Positions 1 to 6,243 of a stretch of 6,243 nucleotides of DNA are shown here, piece by piece. The notes beneath the pieces were generated by a model. It ran no database searches, was not told where the DNA came from, and was given only the letters and a program-made list of their open reading frames with translations. Origin of the DNA: CAZQEZ01 sp964592475 (GTDB lineage Bacteria; Bacteroidota; Bacteroidia; Cytophagales; Cyclobacteriaceae); assembly GCA_964592475.1 (NCBI GenBank), contig CAZQEZ010000214.1, positions 1-6,243 on the forward strand. The letters run 5' to 3'. Within the stretch, counting starts at the first letter, position 1; every line of letters starts with the position of its first letter. The position numbers and the translations under genes are program-made.

Positions 1-223
1 CAGTTCCCCACATCAACTATTATTCAACAGGTTCATCGAGTTCTTGACTTTTCCGAAAATCCTTCACGTGATCAATCGTTGCAGTCAGTATAGAGAAAGA
101 TTGATCGATAGTGCCGCGATTATTATTATTTCCGGCGGGCGTAACACAAATGGTAACGGAAATTGATTTTAAACTGCTGAATATAAAAAAGAACAAAATA
201 ATATGTCTGTAACTCACTTTCAT
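1..223 (-). pseudogene. N-terminal part of a secreted right-handed beta-helix protein, apparently frameshifted, running off the left edge
   Basis: The frame opens with ATG at 223 and encodes 67 residues before TAA at 22-20, with TAG directly behind it. Residues 1-25 look like a Sec signal peptide: K2 and R6, then a hydrophobic run ILFFFIF. After it comes a clear relative of the N-terminal signature of secreted parallel beta-helix proteins, which usually reads like YVSPaGNDsNpGT..PFaTL..A. Here it is CVTPAGNNNNRGT, then QSFSIL, then a helix ending DEPVE. Several signature positions are altered (Y to C, D to N, P to R, P to S). Skipping to the next frame near 23-24 avoids both stops and gives IIVDVGN up to base 1, which is what the family has at this point (a first strand leading to G-T-Y). 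I infer a one-base loss or sequencing error. The alternative is a genuine short secreted peptide. It starts 16 nt after the fucosidase stop and was probably cotranscribed with it. Confidence 0.55.
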
Positions 224-239
224 AATTTAAATTTTTAAT

Positions 240-1631
240 TTACTGATTACCAGGCAGCGAACCTTCTACTTTATACACCCAGGCATAATCACAAGGGAGA
301 TTGCCCGGATTTAGTGCAGGCGGCTCAAAAACAAGTTCTTGACCCCGCGTATAAAATTTTATTTGTTGAGCGGTACCTAACATGGAAACTTTTTTTGCTT
401 TTTTTATGCCATCGACAACAACAGGTTCTTCAGGCCACTTGGTGCAGATCACGTAGAATGTGTTTTCTTTCCTCGTGTAAAATATTGTTTTGTCACTTGG
501 TTGAACAGCACGTTTTTCCCATACCTTTGCGCCATAAATCGCTTCGCCGTTTACATCGAGCCATTTACCCATATCCATTAGCCGTTCCTGCATAATAACC
601 GGGATTAGTCCGTTTGCTTTGGGACCAATATTTAGTAATAGGTTACCCCCGTTGCTTACTTTGTCGATAAGTAAATGAATTAATTGTTCGGATGTATAGT
701 AATGCCTAATCGTTTCAAACTGGTTATAACCGTACGATGTGCCAATTCCACGGCTTTCCTCCCATGGTTTCGAAATAACTTCGCCAATACCCACCTTATT
801 GTGCACCAAATCGTACTCAGTAGTATAGTAATCGCCATGTTTACTTCGGGTTTCCTTTCCCCACCGATCGTTTACCACAACCGTTTTTTTTACAGGCGAT
901 TCATTGTAAAGCCAAGATAAAAACTGTTCACTCTTTAGAACCTCACTTGTATAATCCCATTCCCCATCAGAAAAAATAATTTCAGGTCTATACTTGGTAA
1001 CAAGCTCCTTCATTTGGGGAATCATATGTGTATCTACCCATTTTTCTATGGTTTGTGGGGAATAAAGGGGATGTCCCCATTCCAGCAACGAATAGTATAG
1101 CCCCATTCGCAAACCTTTTTTTCGGACTGCTTTAGTAAGGTTGCCGACCAGATCGCGACCTGGCCCTAAAACCATACTGTTCCAATTCGGACTGTTTTTG
1201 CTCGGCCAGAGGCAAAATCCATCGTGATGTTTAGAAGTGAGAACAACATATTTTGCTCCCGATTCTTTTATCAATTCAGCCCATGCATCAGGCTCGAAAT
1301 ATTCTGCTTTAAATTGAGAGGCAAAGTCATGGTAGTTGGTGTTGTTTCCGTAATATTTTTCATGATGGCTCGTGAATAGGTCATTTTCGCTTAACAACCT
1401 GGCCATGTAGTGCTCTGCATATTTTGCATAAACACTTTTCACCTCGTCCATCGGTGCATAAGCAGGGACGGAATAAACGCCCCAGTGAATAAAAATCCCG
1501 AATTTGGCGTCAGTCCACCATTCAGGAGTCGGTCGTGTATCCAAAGATTCCCAGGTAGGTTCATATTGTCCCATTAAATCGTTGTCGGCCAACAAAATCA
1601 AAACTAAAACTAAATAATGAATTGTTTTCAT
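240..1631 (-). CDS. Secreted alpha-L-fucosidase, glycoside hydrolase family 29
   Basis: A 463-residue retaining exo-fucosidase that should remove terminal alpha-L-fucose from glycans outside the cytoplasm. Residues 1-21 form a Sec signal peptide (K2, hydrophobic YLVLVLILL, likely cleavage after LMG before Q22). There is no lipobox Cys, so a soluble periplasmic or exported form is expected. The (beta/alpha)8 catalytic domain spans about 25-365. It shows the family landmarks KFGIFIHWG (43-51), the fucose-binding KHHDGF (134-139), IIFSDGEWD (218-226) with D222 as the probable nucleophile, and NGGNLLLNIGP (327-337). The acid/base residue varies in this family; E291 or E292 in KPWEES is only a candidate. 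A C-terminal beta-sandwich fills about 375-463. Length matches a complete GH29 enzyme. The start is the only ATG preceding a signal peptide, and an A/T-rich leader precedes it. It lies 191 nt beyond the metallohydrolase gene, so it may have its own promoter. Fucose specificity is a family-level inference. Confidence 0.95.
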   Translation of the reverse strand: MKTIHYLVLVLILLADNDLMGQYEPTWESLDTRPTPEWWTDAKFGIFIHWGVYSVPAYAPMDEVKSVYAKYAEHYMARLLSENDLFTSHHEKYYGNNTNYHDFASQFKAEYFEPDAWAELIKESGAKYVVLTSKHHDGFCLWPSKNSPNWNSMVLGPGRDLVGNLTKAVRKKGLRMGLYYSLLEWGHPLYSPQTIEKWVDTHMIPQMKELVTKYRPEIIFSDGEWDYTSEVLKSEQFLSWLYNESPVKKTVVVNDRWGKETRSKHGDYYTTEYDLVHNKVGIGEVISKPWEESRGIGTSYGYNQFETIRHYYTSEQLIHLLIDKVSNGGNLLLNIGPKANGLIPVIMQERLMDMGKWLDVNGEAIYGAKVWEKRAVQPSDKTIFYTRKENTFYVICTKWPEEPVVVDGIKKAKKVSMLGTAQQIKFYTRGQELVFEPPALNPGNLPCDYAWVYKVEGSLPGNQ

Positions 1632-1822
1632 AAAACTATTCTTTTATAAATACTTTTTGGTATTAACTATTTAAGATCAAAAAACACTGCCTTGTAAATT
1701 TTAAAAAGATACCATTTAAGGATCTCGCTTTAAGACCGGTGTTAACCCCCCGTCAATAGGACAAAAGTTATTAATTAGGTGTGACAAAGTAACAAACTCC
1801 AGTCAAAAATAATATTATTCAT
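1632..1822. other. 191-nt intergenic spacer between the sugar cassette and the fucosidase
   Basis: This is the only sizeable non-coding gap in the window. It is A/T-rich with one GC-rich patch around 1735-1753 (accggt, gttaac and a run of six C). No open frame, tRNA or clean GC-rich hairpin followed by a T tract was found. An imperfect inverted repeat links 1690-1699 with 1714-1721 (ccttgtaaat against atttaagg), too weak to call a terminator. On the minus strand there are TTTG and TAACTTTTG words (1793-1796 and 1762-1770) that only loosely recall the Bacteroidota -33/-7 promoter. The spacer most likely holds the end of the cassette transcript and a promoter for the fucosidase, but neither can be placed from sequence alone. 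Confidence 0.4.
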
Positions 1823-2785
1823 TTATGTCATTGAAAATAAGCTTTTAGGGTTTAAGAAAAACATGTGGTTATAATATACCTCCAATTCTTTTTGCTTTAG
1901 ATAACTTTTAAATTCTTCCATTAAAAAAGTTAACCCCGGTTTACCACCGTATGATTTCCAGTAGCTGTTTTTCGCCATATCCATTCCCATGGTAATCTGG
2001 TCGGGAAAATCGGGCAGCAGTTTTTCCAGTAGTTTGAGGGTAATATTATCTTCACCGGCTTTCCATCTGAAGGCAGCGTCGTATTCTACATTTATGCCTG
2101 TACGCAGTAGTTCTCTGTGGTAATCTACATCGTCTAACCGGTCGGCATGAGAAATAACCACATGCGATAAATCGGCGCCGAGCTTTGCAAACAGCTCCGT
2201 CTGTTCCAGTGCAAGATTTCCGCCATTGGTGTGGGTCAGTATGGGCGCCCCGGTTTCTTTATGAGCGTTGACCACCGCACGGAAAATTTTTTCCTGGTGA
2301 CTTGTAATGGATCCATCGCCGGTAGCGAGTTTAATCAATCCCGCTCTGTGAGGGGTGCGTTCAACAATTGGTCCGCCGTAATCAAACCGGTCGATACCCA
2401 CTGTGATATCATCGGTAAGAAGGCGCGTTAGCTGCTCTTCCGAATAAAAATACCGCCAGTGGTTAGGTACATAGTATTTTTCGAGGTGAATTCCTGTTGG
2501 CACAATTATATGGACTTTTGTACGGCGTGATACTTCAGCCAGTTTTTCAATATTGCGGCCGCAATTTGCCGGCATGGTATCGACCACGGTGCGGCCTCCC
2601 GCCTGATAAAACCGGGTGAGTTCTTCACCTACTTTCTCCACATCGTTAAGAATAAACAACGGATTTGAAACTGTGGGAAAGCTTTCTTCAATAATAATGT
2701 GCTCGTGCGAATAAGTCAGCCCTATTTCGGAAGGGCTAATATCGCCCAATACGGTTCGCACAAATGTTTTATTTGAATTTTTCAT
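1823..2785 (-). CDS. Phosphotriesterase-family metal-dependent hydrolase (COG1735/PF02126), probable lactonase
   Basis: A 320-residue cytoplasmic TIM-barrel amidohydrolase-superfamily protein. The full binuclear metal site of the phosphotriesterase family is visible: HEH (H27, H29), the lysine expected to be carbamylated (K152 in GLIKLATG), H185 in ILTHT, H213 in ISHADR, and D269 in MGMD. The N-terminus (TVLGDISPSEIGLTYSHEH) and the C-terminal NPKSLF are also typical. Despite the family name, many members hydrolyse lactones, including phosphorylated sugar lactones, and the neighbouring sugar kinase and SIS protein favour that role here; this is inference. I chose ATG at 2785: it gives the family's usual N-terminus and an 11-nt gap with an A-rich leader (TTATAAAAAAG). 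An upstream in-frame ATG at 2821 would add 12 lysine-rich residues and overlap the oxidoreductase gene by 25 nt. It is the last gene of the cassette. Confidence 0.93.
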   Translation of the reverse strand: MKNSNKTFVRTVLGDISPSEIGLTYSHEHIIIEESFPTVSNPLFILNDVEKVGEELTRFYQAGGRTVVDTMPANCGRNIEKLAEVSRRTKVHIIVPTGIHLEKYYVPNHWRYFYSEEQLTRLLTDDITVGIDRFDYGGPIVERTPHRAGLIKLATGDGSITSHQEKIFRAVVNAHKETGAPILTHTNGGNLALEQTELFAKLGADLSHVVISHADRLDDVDYHRELLRTGINVEYDAAFRWKAGEDNITLKLLEKLLPDFPDQITMGMDMAKNSYWKSYGGKPGLTFLMEEFKSYLKQKELEVYYNHMFFLNPKSLFSMT

Positions 2786-2796
2786 CTTTTTTATAA

Positions 2797-4173
2797 CTAT
2801 TTTTGTCTGTTGTTTTTCCATCCGTTTCTGCCGGTATCTGCTGTTTTATCCGGGATTTCGAGTATTGCCCCCAATTCCCTCAATCGTTCCTGCAACCGGG
2901 TTACAGGCACATCACCGGCGCGGCAATCGCTTTCGAGTGAAATTACGGCTGCCAGTCCGGCAGCTTGTCCCATACTCATGGTTTGGGCCATTGAGCGGCA
3001 TGACGCGTGTGCATCGTGTGTGGCGGAAAAGCAGCGCCCTGCCACCCAGACTGTATTACTTTTTTGCGGGATAATTGTACCGTAAGGAACACCGTAAACT
3101 CCGGTACCGGGGATGTATTCCCACCGGGTTTCGTTTTCACCGGCTTTTCCTTTGCGGTGGTCTTCAATAGGGGCGCCGCACAACAACACCGACGATTCGG
3201 GTATCCGACCCGCCAGGCATTCCTCCCTGGTCAGCCGGTGCAGGCCATAAACCCTGCGTGTTTCGCGAACTCCTATCTGGTGGGAAAGCCCGATAATTTT
3301 GGCATTTTTATATCCGGGTACTTCTCCCCGGAAAAACCGTTCGTATTCAAAAGCCTGTTTCCGTCCTTCAATTTCTGCTTCGGTCAGTTCGCCAATCATT
3401 AATGCATCCAAACCGGTCACTTTAACTGCAACGGTCGAAATACAGCCCGGCTGACACATTTCATGGGCTGAACCTTCCTTACGGGGCAACAGGTAGGTTT
3501 TGCTTTCATAAGCCTGTGTCATTTTCTCTTTCAGCATTTGTTTGCCTCCGGCATTTTTAAATTCATGCAAATCTACATTGCACATCCGGAAGGTGGTTGT
3601 CATACTTTGGGCAGGTTCCGGTTCCCCGGCTTTTTCGAACGGTATTCCGGCATGATAACAGTAATCGGCATCGCCCGACGCATCGATTACCCGTTTTGCA
3701 AGGATTTTAAAAAAGCCCTCGCCTTTGTGAAAAAATACACAGGTGGATTGTTCCCTCTCTGTTTCAACGGCAACCAGCACCGAATGGTAAAACAACCTAA
3801 CGCTGTTTTGCGACAGTAACGAGTCCCATACCTGTTTTAACCGCTCGGGGTTGTAATTCACTCCCGTACCTGCTCCGTAAGTATTTGGGCGTAAAAAAAT
3901 ATCTTCGGTTTTATCCAGTTCGTCCACAACCAGGTCCGGTAAACCACCGACAATCTTCCGTGGCTGTTCGCCGGGGGTGAAGAAGCCGTAAAAAGTATCC
4001 AGCATTTGAGTGGATGTGCCCCCGGGAAAGCCATACCGCTCAGCAAGCGCCACCGAATACCTGTTTTGCCCGGCAGCAGCCAGAGCAGCCAGACAACCTG
4101 CTGATCCGCCTCCCACAACAAGGATGTCGGTTTCAAAACTTTGGGGTATTGCGTTGAAGTTGATAATATTCAT
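2797..4173 (-). CDS. FAD-dependent oxidoreductase, PF12831 type
   Basis: A 458-residue cytoplasmic flavoprotein without a signal peptide. An N-terminal Rossmann dinucleotide-binding motif DILVVGGGSAG lies at 16-26, with the ribose-binding acidic residue at E45 (LAER) and the following GFPGGTST (48-55), as in the FAD_oxidored family. The second strand motif RVIDASGDAD is at 161-170, the family-typical IGVRETRRVYG at 300-310, and the C-terminal FAD-closing segment VWVAGRCFSATHDAH (375-389) followed by SMGQAAG (400-406). The size is normal and the domain is complete. No iron-sulfur cysteine cluster is evident. Substrates in this family are mostly unknown; in this operon a sugar, sugar phosphate or polyol is a reasonable guess. 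The start is ATG at 4173, sharing one base with the SIS gene stop (TGATG), which predicts translational coupling. A GTG one codon earlier (4176) is possible. Confidence 0.92.
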   Translation of the reverse strand: MNIINFNAIPQSFETDILVVGGGSAGCLAALAAAGQNRYSVALAERYGFPGGTSTQMLDTFYGFFTPGEQPRKIVGGLPDLVVDELDKTEDIFLRPNTYGAGTGVNYNPERLKQVWDSLLSQNSVRLFYHSVLVAVETEREQSTCVFFHKGEGFFKILAKRVIDASGDADYCYHAGIPFEKAGEPEPAQSMTTTFRMCNVDLHEFKNAGGKQMLKEKMTQAYESKTYLLPRKEGSAHEMCQPGCISTVAVKVTGLDALMIGELTEAEIEGRKQAFEYERFFRGEVPGYKNAKIIGLSHQIGVRETRRVYGLHRLTREECLAGRIPESSVLLCGAPIEDHRKGKAGENETRWEYIPGTGVYGVPYGTIIPQKSNTVWVAGRCFSATHDAHASCRSMAQTMSMGQAAGLAAVISLESDCRAGDVPVTRLQERLRELGAILEIPDKTADTGRNGWKNNRQK

Positions 4174-4961
4174 CACTTACTGCTTTTGCCTACGTTTTCA
4201 TATAGTTTTGCCATATTCCAGGCATGCTGGTCATAAGCGTTTTCGAATAATGTTTTCGCCTTTTCATTCCCCACCAAAACAGGGCTGGTTAATACCCGGG
4301 GCGGTTTGCCGGCGCCGGTTAGCAAACCGGCTAGTTCGGCCTTGATACAATTGACAAGCAGCACCCCGCCGAGTGTGGAACCCGGCGCCACCGGCGTTTC
4401 CAGGCCCGGGACATAAACCATGGAATCTCCAACAGGGGCACCTGTGTCCAGCGCCAAATCGGAATAGTCGCCAAGTTTTTTCCCGTCGCCCCGTTTACTG
4501 GTTGATTTTTCCGAATGGGCCTTGGAAATAATGGAGACCACCTTTATATTTTTCTTTTGAAACAGTTCTGCCATTTCAATGGGTACCACATTACAACCGC
4601 TGGAGGATATCAGAAGCGCTGAATCGGTTTCTTTCAAATCGAAGTTGCGCAAAATCCTTTCTGCCAGCCCGCTTACATTTTCCAGGAACATTGCCTGCCG
4701 TTGCCCGTTGGCACCGACCACCAGGTTATGGAAGGTAAGTGAAAGTTCCACAATAGGATTGAAGCCCGGAAAAGAACCGTAGCGGGGCCACATTTCCTCC
4801 ACCAGGATGCGGCTGTGTCCGCTGCCGAAAATATGCACAACCCTGCCTGCCATTATTGTTTCGGCAAAAAGCTCTGCTGCCTGCCTGATTTGGACCTGCT
4901 GTGCTTTTACCATGTCAAGAATTTCAGCCGATTTTTGCAGATAAGATGCTGTAATGCTCAT
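4173..4961 (-). CDS. SIS-domain phosphosugar-binding protein, COG4821/UPF0309 type
   Basis: A 262-residue cytoplasmic protein. A leading helix (1-38) is followed by a single SIS fold: VVHIFGSGHSRILVEEM at 41-57 contains the glycine-rich phosphate-binding loop (FGSGHS), and SALLISSSGCNVVP at 114-127 carries the serine-rich phosphosugar loop seen in SIS proteins. A charged segment EKSTSKRGDGKKLGDYSDL (151-169), then LDTGAPVGD (171-179), matches the COG4821 group, as I recall it, rather than the shorter GmhA heptose isomerases. The group is usually annotated only as a putative sugar isomerase or phosphosugar-binding protein, so binding or isomerising a sugar phosphate is likely but the reaction is not established. 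It lies 24 nt after the ROK kinase, which could make its ligand, and its stop overlaps the oxidoreductase start. ATG at 4961 is the only good start; the leader is ACATAAA. Confidence 0.9.
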   Translation of the reverse strand: MSITASYLQKSAEILDMVKAQQVQIRQAAELFAETIMAGRVVHIFGSGHSRILVEEMWPRYGSFPGFNPIVELSLTFHNLVVGANGQRQAMFLENVSGLAERILRNFDLKETDSALLISSSGCNVVPIEMAELFQKKNIKVVSIISKAHSEKSTSKRGDGKKLGDYSDLALDTGAPVGDSMVYVPGLETPVAPGSTLGGVLLVNCIKAELAGLLTGAGKPPRVLTSPVLVGNEKAKTLFENAYDQHAWNMAKLYENVGKSSK

Positions 4962-4985
4962 TTTATGTAATCTATCGTGATTCGT

Positions 4986-5879
4986 TTAATTTCTATCCGT
5001 CTCCCGTGCAAAACATGCTGCACCCACAGCCCCTGCCAAATCGCCGTACAGGGCTTTTGTTATTTCTGTTTTATTGCCGCCTGCCCGCCACTCGAAAACT
5101 TCCATGTATTTTTCCAGCGGGGCGAACAATTCTTCTCCCGCATCTGTGATGCCACCGCCCAGAACAATCATTTCAGGCGAGAGGATATTGGTCAGGGATA
5201 CCAGACCGATGGCCAGTTTTCTTACTGATGTGAGCCAAATCTCTGTGGCAAAAAGGTCGCCTTTCCTGAAAGCTTCCAGTAGTTGTTTCGTTGAGCTGAA
5301 TTTTCCAAAACTCCTTTGCTCTATGGTACAATTACCGATGGCATCTTCCAGACTTCCGGGAACCCCGGTTATATCCCGTTCCCCGGTGCTGTCGATAACC
5401 AAGTGCCCCAGGTGGCCGGCTTTGCCAAACGCACCCTGGTAGGGTTTACCCTCGATGAGTAATGCGCCGCCAACGCCTGTCCCCAAAGTGAGCATCGCCA
5501 CATTTTTTTGATCTTTTGCCGCCCCGAACCTTGCTTCGGCCATCATAGCAGAAACAGCATCATTTAATACAAAAGTCCGAACGCCCAAAAAACCAGTCCA
5601 ATCAAAATGCTCCAGCCCCTGCAACCGCCCGGGCATGGCGGCGATGGCCGAATTATCCTGATTCGGCAGACCGGGTGCTGAAATCCCCACTACTGTATTA
5701 CTACTTCCAAATTTGTCACGGATCTCCCCTACCGCAGTTGCAACGGCATTTTTCCACACTGAATCGTCGCCATCATGAGTAGGATGGTTATTCTGGTGTA
5801 AAATGTTTCCCGCCCCGTCAATTGCCACGGCTTTTATTCGTGTGCCGCCCAGGTCGATTCCTATAGCTGTTTCCGACAT
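4986..5879 (-). CDS. ROK-family sugar kinase lacking the zinc-binding cysteines
   Basis: A 297-residue kinase of the ASKHA fold, predicted to phosphorylate a sugar or amino sugar with ATP in the cytoplasm. The N-terminal phosphate loop is IGIDLGGTRIKA (6-17). The catalytic base is D107 in VLNDAVSAMMAE (104-115). The phosphate-2 glycine loop is LGTGVGGAL (132-140). The adenosine-end motif is IVLGGGITDAG (238-248). Unlike repressor ROK proteins, it has no N-terminal helix-turn-helix. The usual ROK zinc motif (GH, then GxxCxCGxxGCLE) aligns without gaps to GH158-159 and G166-E178, but the three cysteines are D169, T171 and S176; only H159 remains. The sugar-contacting Glu of AGEIGH is H156 (AGHLGH). 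Zinc-less ROK kinases are known, for example some ManNAc kinases, so it is probably active, with specificity that cannot be assigned. It starts 29 nt after the SDR stop, with an A-rich leader. Confidence 0.93.
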   Translation of the reverse strand: MSETAIGIDLGGTRIKAVAIDGAGNILHQNNHPTHDGDDSVWKNAVATAVGEIRDKFGSSNTVVGISAPGLPNQDNSAIAAMPGRLQGLEHFDWTGFLGVRTFVLNDAVSAMMAEARFGAAKDQKNVAMLTLGTGVGGALLIEGKPYQGAFGKAGHLGHLVIDSTGERDITGVPGSLEDAIGNCTIEQRSFGKFSSTKQLLEAFRKGDLFATEIWLTSVRKLAIGLVSLTNILSPEMIVLGGGITDAGEELFAPLEKYMEVFEWRAGGNKTEITKALYGDLAGAVGAACFARETDRN

Positions 5880-5908
5880 TTTTTGTTTTTTTATGGTTTT
5901 AAATAGTT

Positions 5909-6243
5909 TTATCGTTCATACTGTCCTTCGCTTACTGTCCAGCCTCCATCCACTGCCACCACCTGCCCGGTAGTAAATCCGGAGAGGTCACTCATAAAAT
6001 AAACCACCAGTCCGTCCAGGTCTGAAGGACGGCCAATCCTGCCACCGTCCAGCGGTTGTTTTGTCCGGATGAAATCCAGGATTTTATCGTCTTCCGCAGC
6101 GCGCCGTGCCATTGGTGTTTCCAACAGTGCAGGGGCTATAACGTTCGCCCTGATATTGTTCTTTGCATAATAAGCCGCAATTGATTTGGTAAACCCAATA
6201 ACTGCGGATTTGGTTGAGGCGTATGCATGAGTAGCAAAGTGCT
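5909..6243 (-). CDS. Short-chain dehydrogenase/reductase (SDR), C-terminal 110 residues; start lies beyond the right edge
   Basis: The frame is open from the window edge to TAA at 5911-5909. Apparent internal starts, such as TTG at 6124, are not real starts because the homology runs through them. Right after the edge comes YASTK (6209-6223), the classical catalytic YxxxK, then SAVIGFTKSIA, YAKNNIRANVIAPALLETPM (the region after the active site), and the C-terminal GRIGRPSDL, SGFTTGQ and VDGGW of classical FabG-like SDRs. It is an NAD(P)-dependent oxidoreductase acting on a hydroxyl or ketone; in this setting a sugar or sugar acid is likely, but the cofactor-binding half is missing, so cofactor and substrate cannot be judged. 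It precedes the ROK kinase by 29 nt and is the first visible gene of the operon, although more genes may lie upstream. The tail (TVSEGQYER) is ordinary. Confidence 0.93.
   Translation of the reverse strand, partial: HFATHAYASTKSAVIGFTKSIAAYYAKNNIRANVIAPALLETPMARRAAEDDKILDFIRTKQPLDGGRIGRPSDLDGLVVYFMSDLSGFTTGQVVAVDGGWTVSEGQYER

Noticed and set aside
224..233. Perfect palindrome AATTTAAATT just before the beta-helix gene
   Set aside because: It consists only of A and T in a short AT-rich intergenic gap; such palindromes arise readily by chance and there is no second copy to suggest an operator.
1690..1721. Imperfect inverted repeat as a terminator after the metallohydrolase gene
   Set aside because: The stem is only about eight AT-rich pairs interrupted by a two-base bulge, with no clear following T tract on the minus strand.
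1762..1807. Possible Bacteroidota-type promoter words (TTTG and TAACTTTTG) on the minus strand before the fucosidase
   Set aside because: The -7-like word has an extra base and the spacing to the TTTG words (about 14 or 22 nt) does not fit the usual distance; such words are frequent in AT-rich DNA.
3007..3402. 131-codon plus-strand open frame
   Set aside because: It lies entirely opposite the well-supported FAD oxidoreductase gene, and its translation shows no domain pattern; it is a shadow frame.
5074..5442. 122-codon plus-strand open frame
   Set aside because: It is antisense to the ROK kinase, whose motifs are unambiguous, and has no recognisable motif of its own.
5909..6124. A separate 71-residue protein starting at TTG 6124
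   Set aside because: The frame stays open to the window edge and carries the SDR active-site YASTK upstream of this codon, so it is an internal codon of a longer SDR gene.

Overview
All seven genes that can be supported lie on the minus strand, so the window reads biologically from right to left. The organism looks like a member of the Bacteroidota. Starts are preceded by A/T-rich tracts instead of a clear Shine-Dalgarno sequence, gene spacing is short, base composition is moderately AT-rich, and a secreted GH29 fucosidase sits next to a beta-helix protein gene, a typical polysaccharide-degrading combination. A marine or gut-type Prolixibacteraceae/Marinilabiliales-like genome would fit, but that rank is a guess. 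No tRNA, rRNA, CRISPR array, insertion sequence or integrase was seen.

Right block (about 1823-6243), transcribed leftward: the C-terminal part of a short-chain dehydrogenase (its start lies beyond the right edge), a ROK-family sugar kinase with a degenerate zinc loop, a SIS-domain phosphosugar-binding protein (COG4821/UPF0309 type), an FAD-dependent oxidoreductase (PF12831 type) and a phosphotriesterase-family metallohydrolase with a complete binuclear metal site. Gaps are 29, 24, -1 (a TGATG stop/start overlap) and 11 nt, so this is almost certainly one operon. None of the four complete proteins has a signal peptide, so all should act in the cytoplasm. The gene set suggests a catabolic route for an unusual sugar: phosphorylation by the ROK kinase, handling of a phosphosugar by the SIS protein, redox steps by the SDR and FAD enzymes, and hydrolysis of a (phospho)lactone by the phosphotriesterase-like enzyme. 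The order of steps and the substrate cannot be read from the sequence.

Left block (1-1631), after a 191-nt spacer: a secreted GH29 alpha-L-fucosidase, followed 16 nt later by the start of a secreted right-handed beta-helix protein. The latter reading frame stops after 67 codons. The adjoining frame continues the expected family sequence to the window edge, so the gene looks frameshifted (a pseudogene, a sequencing error, or less likely recoding). This block appears lower in GC than the kinase/oxidoreductase block.

The most interesting points are the five-gene sugar cassette of largely uncharacterised families, the zinc-less ROK kinase with a changed sugar-contact residue, and the apparently broken beta-helix gene.
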